In this document: one piece after another, positions 11,250 to 22,402 of the stretch
How positions within the stretch are numbered: the first letter of the stretch is position 1
Layout of the letters: each line of letters begins with the position of its first letter
Program-made: the position numbers and the translations under genes
From: Ascidia mentula
Taxonomy: Eukaryota; Chordata; Ascidiacea; Phlebobranchia; Ascidiidae
NCBI GenBank assembly: GCA_947561715.1
Contig: OX387204.1
Span: 6,639,001 to 6,703,000 of the forward strand
Direction: 5' to 3'
Length of the DNA: 64,000 nucleotides
Notes under the pieces: model-generated
Databases searched by the model: none
The model's input: the letters and a program-made list of their open reading frames with translations, nothing else
What the model was told of the DNA's origin: nothing

Positions 11250-12904
11250 TGTGATAGGCTGGTGTGCCTAAGTATGAGTGTTGTGATTACAGAACTTTTT
11301 CAACAGTACGCAATTATTATGTTTCCATATTTGATCACAAAATAAATAACCTTACGGAGGCATTTGTTTTCTTCTTCCTCACGGTCTTTGGTACACACAA
11401 TAAGCGTGCATGTTTCCGAACGAAAATTGTATTTTGCTGATGTATCCAATAAATAAAAAAATATCACAATTCTTCATTGTTTATGTAAACACCAAGGTAT
11501 TTGATTAGATTATCTCATGTAGAATTAAAATAGAATGTTTTTCAGTTTACAGGCCAATCAGGTGCAGGAACATATTGTTTCCGAGATTTGTACAATTTTT
11601 CCTTCTGTAATCTACGGAATTGTGCAGCGAATTCCCAAATACTTGTTTTACATGTAAACAAGTTCGCATTCAAGCCCAGTCCACTGCGGTTGTTTAAAAT
11701 TTTCGGAATATTTCCACTTGAAGCGCACTTCTCACAACTTGGCCATGTCTCGTGATATATAATTGTTGGTCACGATCTGTCTGTGGTTGCCGTAAAGCGG
11801 AGTTGCAGAGGTTGCGTGCTGCTAACTGTAGGTTGCGGAATAATGTGCATAGTATGTTCGTTGTGTTTCACGTTTTGTGATTTGGATTTGGTCCCGTAGA
11901 ATGTAGGTCCGTAAAATCATACATTAGACCCGTAAGTTGTACACACGTTGTCTGTTTTTGTGTTGGTCTAAATGAGCTAATTGAGGGCCACAAAATATCT
12001 GGTCATGTCATGTTTAGGCAAGGAAACGTCAAAGCGAGCGTGCAAATGAAATTTTTGTAGTTTCAGAATAAATTTGACTTGATACGGTTGTATTGTGCCT
12101 GTAATATTCGAATAAAGTTTTTGAAATGCTTGTAAATGATAAAAAAAGCATAACTTTGTTGTATTGTAATTCGAGACTCGTGAGCAAATGTGACAACTGC
12201 GCTGTTTGCCTTGAGGTTTGCTGTATATGCTGTATGAGATTGATTATTTTCGAACGAGATTCGTGCTTTGGCACGCAGCTTTGTCACGTGCAAAGCAAAA
12301 TTTTTCAAGACACATTTGCTTTATTCCATCTTTTGCAAGCAGCCAACAAACGACCTGCATGTTGTTTGTTAAGTAAGACTACTTCCAATCACAGTTTATA
12401 CTGCTAAGATTTGTTCGAAACTGCCCGAATTTTGCTGGCATTGTTTAATTGTTTCATTGCAAAAGCACACGATAAGTATAATATAAAATATAAAGCATTA
12501 TGATGCATTTCTTGTAGGCCACATATATTTGTTAAAACATACCAAATTCCTTCACTGCAAATCCAGAATATATTTAGCAGCATGCAAATCAGACGTCGGA
12601 AACTATTTATGCAACGCGTTAACTTCTGTAGCTATTTTGCTAACGATCGCTTCGCTTTATTTTTTTCGTTTAGATTTTTGCGCTGTCCTCGGCCCGTTCA
12701 TCCACGACGTTATGAAAACTATGGATAACACAAAACGTTTGGAAGCGACACATGCTAAAAAGTTTTGTGACAGTTAGACTATCTTCAGTCTGCCAAGCAA
12801 AATCATCCGTCCCACAAGGTCTTGACAAATTGCAGAGTGCACATGTCTCTTATTCGCTAGGGTTAAAAACATTACATAGTGAAAAGATCAAAATACTGAA
12901 AATT
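11250..12904. other. Spacer spanning the unit 2/unit 3 junction
   Basis: Noncoding. The unit boundary is at 11845. Leader sequence is shared with units 1 and 2. No RNA gene or promoter motif I can defend. Confidence 0.6.
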
Positions 12905-14428
12905 ATGACTCGTGAAGACCAAAAGAGACGATCATCAGGTGAGAGATGTTGCGTTTTGTGCCAGAAACGAATTTAATTCCTCTTTGCTTTAACTATACAA
13001 CATAAGGCACTGATGTGTGCAATAATTTAGCCAATTTTTATGTCACAGGAATATGTGTATGCGGTTGTGGTGGTGCAATCTTTCTTGCCGTTGGTGTCTT
13101 CGCTGCTATCAGAGAATTTATATTTCCGTCTGTGTATTTTACATCTCTTGGCATCGCATACCTTATTGGTATGATATACTGTGCTATTCGATACTGTAAA
13201 GAACATATGGCGGCAAAGGCTAAAAAGGCGTCTATCGAAAGGCGGAAAATAATGGAGAAGACCTCAATACAACAGAGAGTTAGTCCTCCAATCTTCACAA
13301 TCTCCCACCAAAAAAGTTCGGTGCCGTCTAGTGAAACCAAACATCTGGAATTGCATGCAAACAAATCCGGTTTCTTGACGCCAACAGACCCAGATTCCAC
13401 AAAGTGTTCAACACCTTACCCGTCTTGTTATAAACCAGCATCATCTTCACAGCTAAGCTCTACTCCTGCTCCCCCTTCCTACGAAGATGCAGTGAAATAC
13501 TACTAATAATTGAGATCACACTAATTAGTTGCTTTAAATGCTTAAATAGTTTTGTTTGACATTCACTAATAATACTACCATTTTTCCGCTACGGTGATAT
13601 TTGTGTTTCAAAGAAATGTAACCTTATGGCAAAGAAACGTAAATCAAAACGTTATTTAGTGTAGATCATGTGTTTTGAAAATAAATAAATATTTGCTAGG
13701 TCATTTATCTGGTTGTTCTTGCAAAAAACATACATTTCCAATGTAAAAATGTATATTACTGATTGGTTGCACAGTCCTGAAAGTTCATACACCTATGTCC
13801 CTTTGACGAAAGTATCTCGAGAATTATTCAACCAAGATGTAATGTGGAAAAACATATATTTTACAAATGCATGCAGCATGCTTTTTATACATCATCGGTA
13901 TTGTTAAATTGATGTTGTTTGACTTTATACTGAAACAATAATAGTTTAATGCATTTCTTTGTTTGTTTAGTATTTTGTTTTCTTTGTAATGCTGTGCCTG
14001 TATATATTATAAAATCTGTGAAAATCAGCAAATGTCTTGCTGTGCAATAACTAACATACTCGCAATGAAGCGGCGATTTGTGTAGAATCAGCTTTTCAAT
14101 TAGCAGCTATTTATTTACTATACACCGGTTAATTGATACAAAGAATTAGTTTTGGTTTGGGTAGCACATATTTCTCAGATGATAATGGCAAATTTTACCT
14201 CAGTTAAGTTAAACAAACCGGTGTAGAGTACCAGATAACTTGCCATGATTGCAATACTGCATAAAAGAGGCAGCAGTATGTAATAAGGAACCAAGTTAAT
14301 CTGCCCCAACCATGTCTAATAATAACCTATATAATGGATTCCATCGATACGAAAGTGGAAGGGTATAAAAAAAACAATTTTGAAAAATTTAGAACTAAGA
14401 AAATACGCAACTTTGACTTGTCCGAAGT
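11845..14428. repeat. Tandem unit 3 (partial)
   Basis: Repeats the leader and membrane gene of units 1 and 2. Similarity stops near 14428, within the stretch matching about 1860-1875 of unit 1, so the decayed coding block and ligase pseudogene are absent. The next genes belong to diverged branches of the family. Confidence 0.85.
12905..13506 (+). CDS. Two-pass membrane protein with PPSY tail, family member 3
   Basis: Exons 12905-12938 (MTREDQKRRSS plus one base, donor G|GTGAGA) and 13049-13506; phase 1 intron of 110 bp; 163 residues. After GICVCGCGGAIFLAVGVFAA comes a short loop and a second hydrophobic stretch ending IGMIYC, then AIRYCKEHMAAKAKKASIERR (basic, probably cytosolic) and a Ser/Pro tail ending APPSYEDAVKYY. 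Both termini are predicted on the cytosolic side (inference). This is the best-preserved member of the 6-kb units: start, splice sites, both hydrophobic segments and PPxY are intact. AATAAATAAA lies near 13680. Function unknown; WW-domain binding is inferred from the motif. Confidence 0.85.
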
Positions 14429-14641
14429 CTTAAATATGTGAACCGAGTAGTGATTCAAATGTTAAATCGCAATGAGTGAGTTTTAGACTTATACAACTTC
14501 ACTTAAAGGTAAACGTTATATATATAAATATGAATTAAAATACAAATTCCTCGCAATGTTTGTAATCGTTATCAATACCGGTGTTAGACTTCGGTTTGTA
14601 TTCGTACTTACAGTGTGTAAGTAAACTAGTTTGTTCAGATT
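13507..14641. other. Spacer after member 3
   Basis: To about 14428 this is unit 3 flank, including about 200 bp near 14075-14280 not seen in units 1 and 2. The rest is AT-rich DNA upstream of the next family gene. No gene seen. Confidence 0.5.
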
Positions 14642-15261
14642 ATTACAGATGTGGAAACCCAACCCTTAGGAAACAGTCAGTAACATGCACACAGACAAGG
14701 TAAATTAGAATAAGGCAACTCAATACAATTCTGACTTCTTTCTGTAATATGTTTTTACCAGAGTATTCCTGCGGGACCGCGGGATGTCTACTTTTTGATC
14801 TGTTGCTTTGGTTTTCTGCAATCATTGTGCTAATCGCGGGAGTTTCACTGGTGGCCGGGATAGTTTTTTCGTTCTTAAACTTTGTAGCCTTGTTGACGAA
14901 TTTATTTAATTGGGGTGAACAAGAATGTGGATGTTACAGGGCAAGGAGGGACAGACGGGGAAGGGCTAACGCGAATCCTAATATTACTGTAACTCAAAAC
15001 AACCAGGCGGAGGAAAAAAATGTTCCAGTGCCGAGAAATGCTCAACTGAGCATCGTGTTTTCGGTTCGAAAATGCAAGAGCGTCCGATTGGATCGTTATG
15101 AGAAACAAATTTTCCAACCAAGCGAATCATCACTAACCTCGCGAAGTTTTTTGTTGCTTTCTTGGAATAACGTTTTAAACTATTGTCAGGTGTTGTTTTC
15201 CAAACTACTTCCTTTTTATTTTGGAGAATGTGGGTACTTGTGCTTATTATATTTGTGCTGA
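14642..15261 (+). pseudogene. Two-pass membrane family member 4, probably decaying
   Basis: Exon 2 at 14762-15261 starts after an AG acceptor in phase 1 and reads YSCGTAGCLLFDLLLWFSAI, clearly paralogous to member 5 (VSCGTIGCLLFCLSLWFPAI), with a second hydrophobic stretch and then a Cys/Arg-rich segment. The matching first exon can be seen at 14642-14675 as ITDVETQPLGN (member 5: MTDVEMQSTEGP), but its first codon is ATT, not ATG, with a stop further upstream, and its donor would be the weak GTCAGT. The tail has no PPxY and differs from all paralogues. Either a dead gene or one using an unseen first exon. Confidence 0.5.
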
Positions 15262-16289
15262 CTGTAAAACTACGGACCTTTTTGTCTACACGAGCATCAT
15301 CTTCAGCAATTATTCACCCAATTACACCATATGTTTTTTGGCCAAATAACCTACAGTGCTAAAGGCTGAAACCCATTTCAAGATATGTGCAAAAAAGGTC
15401 ATATTGATTGAGAGCTGCAGACAAGGTGTACACGCACTGTTTCGACCTGTGAGGTCTCATCAGTGCAGTTGCAGTGGATTGTCTCTGTTCTTTGGTACTC
15501 AGTATAGGGTACCCAACGGATCGACGTTGACCGAAAGGTACCACAAAGTGGAAATCAGTTTGCCCGCTAGTATATCTTCCTGAAATATGTGAGTGCATGT
15601 GTAGCACCCGTATTTTTTAATGTGAACGATCCTCCAACATTATCAGAAAAACAAACATTTTAATAAAATATGAGCGAAGTATCCTACACTTATAAATAAA
15701 ATGTCTTTAAATGTTGTACAAAACGTGCACAAATGTATTAGCAGGCCCCTGCGCAAGGATGGCACGCAAAATCGTGAAGCGTTCCTCATTTAAAAAAAAA
15801 GACAAAACGTGACCTTACAAGAATAAAGGAAATACAGAAATTTCACGTTTCGAAGACTTTGCAATGTCAGGTTTTGAAACCATCAACAATGAACTCTGAG
15901 ATCAAAAGCATAAAAGCAGCTTTAATTTCAGGAAAACATCAGTCCAGCAACATGAAGCAAAAAGTTTTTTTGTAGAATATTATTTTGAAAACAAATTTCA
16001 ATAGTCACAGGCTATTACATCAAGGAAAAAGTAATTACAACACATACTTTTAGTCACAAAATAACGTTGCTTGTTTGCAGCTTACTAACTATTTTTTGCC
16101 TTATATTAGTGTCGAGTTATGATAACAGATAATGTTTTGATTGCAAATGGATCTTGCAAAAAGAGGACATAAAGTTACAGTTTTAAATGTTTTTTCGCAA
16201 AATTATCAAAATTACAGTTGTTGCATTAAGTTACTTTTATATCATGTTTGCAGTTTGTAGCAATATTGTTAATCAACTTGCATTAGACC
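15262..16289. other. Spacer with hammerhead-bearing repeat
   Basis: Noncoding apart from the ribozyme motif annotated separately at 15415-15468 (minus strand). The flank of that motif (about 15380-15600) is probably a dispersed repeat copy. The remainder is AT-rich and featureless to me. Confidence 0.6.
15415..15468 (-). ncRNA. Hammerhead ribozyme motif (well-formed)
   Basis: Read on the minus strand, the 54 nt have every conserved hammerhead part in order: stem I strand CTGCA, core CTGATGA (complement of 15457-15463), stem II GACCT-CAC-AGGTC, core GAA, stem III ACA/TGT extended by GTG/CAC around a small loop, cleavage triplet GTC (complement of 15420-15422), then TGCAG closing stem I with five pairs. 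The predicted cut lies between 15420 and 15419. Known biology: such motifs self-cleave and in animals are mostly carried by retrotransposon-related repeats (Penelope-like elements, retrozymes). Activity here is inferred from sequence only. Confidence 0.8.
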
Positions 16290-16760
16290 ATGACAGATGT
16301 TGAAATGCAATCTACTGAGGGACCAGGTAAGTTCGTGCAAGGCACTAAACCATTTTTTAAGTTTTTGACTCAGTGCTCATCAAAAACAAAATGTACGTTT
16401 GAACCAGTTGTCTCCTGTGGAACAATTGGATGTCTACTTTTCTGCTTGTCGTTGTGGTTTCCCGCCATCATCGTGCTGCTGGCTCACGTGTCACGAACCG
16501 TAGGAGTATTTTTGCTTGTATTGGGTTTTGTTGCGGCGCTAACTGGTGTACGGAATTGGTGGGGAGATATAAAATACAAGGCCAACAGAGAGAGAAGGTT
16601 GGATACCGCATCACATTCGGTAACAACAACAAGGTGTGTTTTTCAAAGTCCATGCACTACGTTTAAGACAAACTCCGATGCTCCACCCGCATATGAAGAT
16701 GTTGTCGGTTGGAAAATGTATCCACTTCCCTATGAGGGCTGTGAATCGTTAATGTTGTGA
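16290..16760 (+). CDS. Two-pass membrane protein with PPAY motif, family member 5
   Basis: Exon 1 16290-16326 (MTDVEMQSTEGP plus one base, donor G|GTAAGT) and exon 2 16408-16760; 129 residues. Phase 1 splice as in the family. Hydrophobic segments: GCLLFCLSLWFPAIIVLLAH and VGVFLLVLGFVAALTGV; then a Trp-rich turn (NWWGD), basic residues and a tail with DAPPAYEDVVGW. Unlike the paralogues, PPxY is about 25 residues from the end rather than close to it. The intron is 81 bp, a multiple of three with no stop, so intron retention would insert 27 residues before the first hydrophobic segment; the acceptor has a weak pyrimidine tract. Function unknown. Confidence 0.8.
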   Translation: MTDVEMQSTEGPGKFVQGTKPFFKFLTQCSSKTKCTFEPVVSCGTIGCLLFCLSLWFPAIIVLLAHVSRTVGVFLLVLGFVAALTGVRNWWGDIKYKANRERRLDTASHSVTTTRCVFQSPCTTFKTNSDAPPAYEDVVGWKMYPLPYEGCESLML

Positions 16761-18391
16761 TGAAAGCAATGATATTTAAAAGTTTCTCAAAATTTGCCCC
16801 GGTGTTTGCAGGATGATGTAACTGAACTCTCTGTTATTTTTACCTGTTAACGCGTGATTGATTTTGTTGTAGTTTGCGTATCTCCCACAATTAAATCAGT
16901 AACTTACTATTCCCCAAGGCGGGAATTTGTTTAGGGAGGACATTTGTTACGTCACACAACCGGATCATTACGCTGGTCAAAAATTACGCCAACAAAACGT
17001 GACTTTCGATTCCGTGAAACTCGTGCATCGCCAGCGGCGTCAGACTTCATACATCGCATAGTTTGGGGAATTCCTATGACTCAGACACGCGGAAAAATAC
17101 AGATTCGTATTTGAAAAAGTTTTGCCCCAAAACCGCTGTTAAAGTGTTGTAAACATTGTCACACAGAGCAAATTTTACACATACATACTTTTTGTACTTT
17201 GCGAAAAGACGTTATTTGATCAACACTTATTAATTTGCTCCATGCAACTTAATAAAATGAAAATACAAGATACACAATACAATTAAAAGGCATTATTTAA
17301 ATAAGCTGCTTACCAGGTTGTGGATATACGCTGCGTTTACTTCGCACTTTTCAGTACAACAACTGTGCCTGTTGACGAAACGCGAGTAAGCGCACGTTTC
17401 TCATAACTCATTTACGCCGTCGAGTCACGTGATGTCACGAGCAAACAACTACGTCATACACAGAGACGCTTTAACCAAGCCCGCGCCACGCGGTGTTGTT
17501 TTCGTCTGAACAGGCTTCGGTCCAGCTAGGATGAACGCTTGTTTACAAGATACAAGATACAAGCAACTGTTTGCACAGTTATCAGTGCGGATACTTTTTA
17601 ATATAGAGTTATAGCAGTAAGTCCTTTAGTTGTCAGCACATGGTATAGTTTAGAATGAAAGTCTATTAAAATCGTCAACCAATTATAAAGTTAGTCTTTG
17701 GTTGGGTAAAAGTCCGACACTGTACTGCGTATAAAATAAAACAGCAAGTTGTATAACCTTGCAGTGTATAGCTTAACATTACAATTCTTGTTAAGTGCGA
17801 TGATAAGCTTGTATATATACAGGAAACGTGATGTTCTTACAACAACTTAACCTAAGCGATGTCGAAAAGAATTGCCATTTATCAGATAACGTTGTTAACT
17901 GTGGACATAGAGCGGAAACGGTCGAATCCTGGTATGCGTCACTTGCGGTTGTGACGCGTTTTATGAGAGTTTGACGAAATCTCTTCCAGTAAATTCCAGC
18001 GTGTTGTTTTGATAATGGCTGAAAACATTTTTGACATTAGTTTTCGGGGTTGCGAAGGCGAAGTTTGTGAGCAAGGCATGAGCTGACAAGATCTTTTTTG
18101 GAAAGTGTGGGTTGAAATGGCCTGATACCACTTTCAATTAGATTGAAGTTTATGTTTGATGACTTGTTGACGCGAAGGGAACACTCAGATATTAACGATG
18201 GTGTTAATTTCATGGTAATTTAGACAAACATATGTTGTATTATAAAGTTTATACATATAAAGTCTTTAATCAACACTAGAACAAAATGAAAACAAAACAA
18301 TAAAGCAAATGTTTTTGGATTCAATTTTAGAGTTAGGGTAATTACAGAAAGCATAAACGCTTATAAATATTTGATAACCGATTGCACGCCA
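16761..18391. other. Long intergenic region
   Basis: No gene seen. About 16920-17520 is less AT-rich, with several ACGT-type sites (for example CACGTGATGTCACG near 17427), and could be regulatory. A stretch near 17540-17600 (ACAAGATACAAG, CTGTTTGCAC) resembles one near 22850, so a weak dispersed repeat is possible. Confidence 0.4.
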
Positions 18392-18887
18392 ATGCCTGCC
18401 AGCACACACCAAGAACAAACATCAAACCTTAGGATAAGAAGTAAGTTTTACTCTTTTAAAAAATCGCTTCGGAGGCCAAGTGCATTTTTTTATTACAGTA
18501 ACGGATTGGGCAACTAACTATGGCGAGCGCTTTATCATACTTGGCGCGTTCATAATCTTTCCAGGGGTCGTTTGCCTTATCGGCGGCATCTCGAAGCCTG
18601 CAGGGATTACTCTCCTTAGCTTGAGCGCCGTGTCGGGAATTATAGGTTTCACCTCATGCTGCATTAACCGTTTCTCGAAGGATGAGGACTCAAACCAAAT
18701 AACAGACCACGCGGAACAAGGGCAAAGGCAACAGGCTACAGAAAATAACGCAGAAGAGGGTGCGTCCGGACCAACTTGTGGACCACCTTGTTATTCTCAG
18801 GTTGAAAATGAAAAGGAGAAACCGAAGCTACCTTCGTATGAAGATGCCACAAACAATTATAAGACCACAAAGTCAGAGAGTTTTTGA
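18392..18887 (+). CDS. Two-pass membrane protein with LPSY tail, family member 6
   Basis: Exon 1 18392-18440 (MPASTHQEQTSNLRIR plus one base; donor A|GTAAGT), exon 2 18499-18887; intron 58 bp, phase 1; 145 residues. Exon 2 begins ITDWATNYGERF and continues with two hydrophobic stretches (IILGAFIIFPGVVCLIGG and ITLLSLSAVSGIIGF) ending TSCCINRF, then an acidic, Gln-rich tail (about residues 75-115) and KLPSYEDATNN. LPxY is an accepted variant of the PPxY ligand for WW domains. TTATAAATA at 18360-18368 sits only about 25 bp before the ATG, so it may or may not be a TATA box. Function unknown. Confidence 0.8.
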
Positions 18888-19258
18888 AGTTTGCAATTGG
18901 CTGTTTTGCCTTTTTTCCATCACTGTAGTTAAGCCATCGGAAATTGCTGGAACCGTTTAATATTATTTATGCTGTTGCCTATTTACATTTTTTGTGTTGT
19001 TGCATTTGTTGTTTTTGGAATATAGCCTACTGCCTTGCCGACGTAAAATTTTACAATCTACATTACCTTGTTTGTACAGTGCATTACCTCGTTTGTACAG
19101 TGAAGGGCGTTCTGTGTACAGCTGCTGTAGTACTCAGTGCAAGCATTTTATTTACGTCGTTTGTAATAGTTACAGCATCCAATAATGATTTTTTTTTTCG
19201 ATTCACAGATTTAAAACATTTAGAGTAATTTGATTTGTAACTGCACCAAAACCTTAAC
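18888..19258. other. Short spacer
   Basis: Contains a small direct duplication near 19062-19100 (TTGTACAGTGCATTACCTCG type). No gene seen. Confidence 0.5.
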
Positions 19259-19774
19259 ATGAATCGGGATTTTCCCGCTCCTCAAGTCACAGGTATATAG
19301 AGAATTACCGATAACGCCAAAAAGCCACTGTTTAAAAAATAACGTTTATTTTTATTTTCAGTTAACCGTACGTGGGTGTGCTGGGCCTGTTTCTTTCTGT
19401 TCTTTGGTGTATTCCTGTTTTTTCCCGCCATAATCCTGCTGGTGCTCAAGGTCTCCGAAACCGCCTCGATCGTACTTTTCAGTATCGGTGGCGCCTTCGT
19501 TGCCGGAAGCTTGATCTCGTATTGGTGTTGCGTGCTCGAGGTGGAAGAAAAAGCGGAAAGGGCAGCAGACCCGCCCGCTACCATCCTACACCTCCCGACA
19601 GATCACCAGTTCCAGTGCGTGGTCGAGCCAGGCGAAACGAAACAACGAGGGGTGAAAATGCAAACCCTTGTTCATCCCAAAATGATGGTGACATACAGTG
19701 AAGACGACAAGCTGCGCCCGGACTACAGGATCGAGATGGAGGGAGCGCAAAGCACTGAAATCCGACCCAGCTGA
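19259..19774 (+). CDS. Two-pass membrane protein, family member 7 (no PPxY)
   Basis: Exon 1 19259-19292 (MNRDFPAPQVT plus one base; donor G|GTATAT) and exon 2 19362-19774; intron 69 bp, phase 1; 148 residues. Exon 2 reads VNRTWVCWACFFLFFGVFLF then FPAIILLVLKVS and a second hydrophobic stretch (IVLFSIGGAFVAGSLISYW) ending in CC, which matches the family layout. The tail (about 80 residues) is acidic and basic by turns, ends GAQSTEIRPS and lacks a PPxY. The coding part is more GC-rich than its neighbours. The missing motif could mean a different partner or loss of function. Confidence 0.75.
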
Positions 19775-20200
19775 TGTTGCTAATTGCTATTGCGGTCGAA
19801 GGGTCCCTGAAGGACTTTGTAGTACTGAATCAATGTCTATGAGAAATATTTTATTTAAATTTATTTTTATTTTTATATACGTGCTATTCATTTACCTTTT
19901 GTGAGTAAACGCTGCAACGTGACGTCATATTCTGCTTTTATGTTTTACCTTTCATATATTGTTCACTTCTCTGTATGCCAATTTTTCGCATAAATATTGC
20001 TGCTTCTGTCATCCTGGTTTCTTTGTCATCAAACACAAGTTCAATAATTTTTTTACTGAAATTCTATTGTTTTTCAGGTTGTTGCTGTAAGTAAATCTAG
20101 GTCTAGTTATTTTTGATAACATAAAGTGTTAAATTACCTGTCCGGAAAGTCCACTTCGAAGAACTTTGTAAATTACCAATACCTTGCGGTTATCAGGACG
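19775..20200. other. Spacer between members 7 and 8
   Basis: Noncoding. A CAAACAC/TGACGTCA-type site is seen at 19920 (GTGACGTCATA). No gene seen. Confidence 0.4.
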
Positions 20201-20818
20201 ATGCAATCTTCCACAAACACCCGAACCTATTACCGACACCAAAAACCGCATGGTAAGTATGATACAGTCCTAGATTTCTCAAAAAATAAGTAAAGCCGCT
20301 AATTCGCCTTTATACTTTGTGTTGCAGAAGTTGGTCCACGTGCATGCCTGCTTTTGGTAGGCTTTTTCTTCTGTATTCCCGGCATAGTTTTATTGGCTAG
20401 TAACCTTTCCAACACCGCTGGCATAGTGCTCCTTTGCGTGGCGGGCACATTTCTACTTTTAAGCTTTATCTTATATGGCATCAACTGCCAGAAGCAGAAG
20501 CAGACTCAAATGCCCAATACGGGTGTAGTTACTGTGGCAACAACAAGTGTCCAACAGCAACAACAGCAACCTTATATTGTCCAACAAAGTCGAACCAACC
20601 AGCAGCAAACAAACGTCCACCCCACTACTACGGTATTTCAGGCTTACGGCCTTCCTCAAGTGTCTTTGTCGTACAACCAACAGGGAGTGATGACTGCGAA
20701 TATGGGACAAATGCCACAGTGTAATGTGCAGCCTAATGACCCAACGCAAGTACCGACACCTGCCCCACCATCGTACGAGGACGTAGCCCAAAACGATAAG
20801 GGTTTTGGGGAAGTTTAG
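20201..20818 (+). CDS. Two-pass membrane protein, Gln-rich, PPSY tail, family member 8
   Basis: Exon 1 20201-20252 (MQSSTNTRTYYRHQKPH plus one base; donor G|GTAAGT), exon 2 20328-20818; intron 75 bp, phase 1; 180 residues. Exon 2 starts EVGPRACLLLVGFFF, with hydrophobic stretches CLLLVGFFFCIPGIVLLAS and AGIVLLCVAGTFLLLSFILY, then a Cys/Gln-rich turn and a long Gln/Asn/Pro/Thr-rich tail with a run of six Gln at about residues 85-90. The end is PAPPSYEDVAQNDKGFGEV, so PPSY lies about 14 residues from the terminus. Disorder of the tail is inferred from composition. Confidence 0.8.
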
Positions 20819-21715
20819 GAATGCAAGGAAACACATTGATCACTGTGGAGTTGGTGCTGTGTATCACAAATATTGCCCCCTTCCATGCACAATGTATACC
20901 GTGCCTTGTTTTTCGTCATGTACAAAAAATTGCACCATTGCGATCTTTGAACTATACGTACTATATTGCTGTGCAACATTTTCTGAGAGTGCTTTTTTAT
21001 GTAGTTTCATTAAAACCCAACTTTGCAGTGCATTATGTTTATATTTTACATACTTATGTTGAATGCAATATATATTTTTTGCTTCTTTTCCCTTTCAGTA
21101 CTGCAAAGTGTGTGTAATGAGTATTAAAGTGCTGCGCCCCTTAATATGCATGCAGATCGTGATGAGTGCAATACATTCGTAATTTATATCATAACTGTGT
21201 ACACGAAAATCATGTGGGTGCACAAAGGCTTACGAAACACATATCTTTATTGCTTTTTATTTATTAAATAATTAAAAATTGTGGTTTAAGATCTTTTTAA
21301 AGCAATTTGCTGTAATGTCATGTCACTTGCACTGGCCTTTATATCTAAAACATTGTATTGTTATAACATGCCGCTGTTCCATGTTATTTTCCACGTTGCA
21401 AAGGCAGTCACAGTTACTGATTAACTTTATTGAGCAACATAATTGTATTCACTTTTGTCTGTAGAAAGTAACATTCTTTTTCGTTCTACCGAGTTTCCTT
21501 CTTTCAAAAGCGAACATCATAACAGAGCACAAGGGGGTAGTTTCTGGAACAACTATACACCCGGTGGTCTCTGAAACCCACAAAAACCTTAGTATTACCA
21601 TATAAGACACTTAAGCCAACTGTACATCTGTCTATTCAATAACCATCCTTTTTCTTGTGTATATTTCAATGTAGGTGCTAGACAAAAATAAAGTTGTTTC
21701 TGTTTTCTGATACAA
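20819..21715. other. Spacer between members 8 and 9
   Basis: Noncoding, AT-rich. The palindrome's left arm begins just beyond it, inside exon 1 of the next gene. No RNA gene seen. Confidence 0.5.
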
Positions 21716-22402
21716 ATGCCACAGCCTCAACAATTGGAATTACAAGAAAATGTTCCGCAAAAAAAAAGTAAATACGTCCAAATGTTTTTTTTGTATTTTT
21801 GTATCGGCACTATTGCTGTATTTCACAAAAAACCATGAGAAGTATTTCATTACATTGCATAACGCTGCTGTTGCTGTTGTATTTCAGACGAAACCTGTAA
21901 ACTGTGTTGCGGAGCCGGATTCTTGGGATTTGGCGTTGTTGTCATGTTGGCCGCCGTAATTCCCATAGCCACCGGCGATTCATACATTGCCGGTGTCGCT
22001 ATGGGCTTGGGAGGGATAATTGCCATCATCATAGGCTGTTGTACGTTATCCCGTAGCGATCCCAAGCGAAAACACACACCACTGAATGAACAGCGTCAGC
22101 ATGTGGATGAAGATTTTATGGTTGAGCAGCAACAACCTTTTGTGGTTCAACACGGCACCGTCGTCACCATCCCAGCAAATCTACTTCCGTCCTCAAGCAT
22201 AAGTTACACTCCACAGGGTGAGCCAATGCAACCCAATATCTACCTTCAAGCAGTCGTGTGCCCTACAGCGCCACCATCGACACAAGCGCAGTGGTTTCAA
22301 GGAGCGCAGAGTCACCCACCGATTAATCCCAACTATAAGCCTGTTATGCAAACAAATCTCGATGAAGCTCCACCTTCATATAATGAAGCAATTGCTAGTT
22401 AA
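21716..22402 (+). CDS. Two-pass membrane protein with PPSY tail, family member 9 (left arm)
   Basis: Exon 1 21716-21767 (MPQPQQLELQENVPQKK plus one base), exon 2 21888-22402; intron 120 bp, phase 1; 188 residues. Exon 2 starts NETCKLCCGAGFLGFGVVVM and has two hydrophobic stretches separated by PIATGDSYI, ending GCCTL, then a basic turn (SRSDPKRKH) and a long polar tail with EQQQPFVVQ, a repeated-looking block SISYTPQG, and the end EAPPSYNEAIAS. The NETCKLCC Cys cluster before the first hydrophobic segment is shared with member 10. AATAAA lies near 22582. Its inverted partner (46961-47475) has lost exon 1, so this is the only complete copy. Confidence 0.85.

Larger units (their letters stand above)
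5666..11844. repeat. Tandem unit 2 (6179 bp, complete)
   Basis: Bounded by two copies of the same start sequence (GTGCATAGTATGTTCG at 5666 and 11845). Gene order equals unit 1. Most of the unit reads as near-identical to unit 1 apart from block deletions, while the membrane-gene exon has diverged in its transmembrane part. Confidence 0.9.

Noticed and set aside
17915-17935. GGTCGAATCCTGG as a tRNA B-box
   Set aside because: No A-box at suitable distance and no cloverleaf could be drawn around it.
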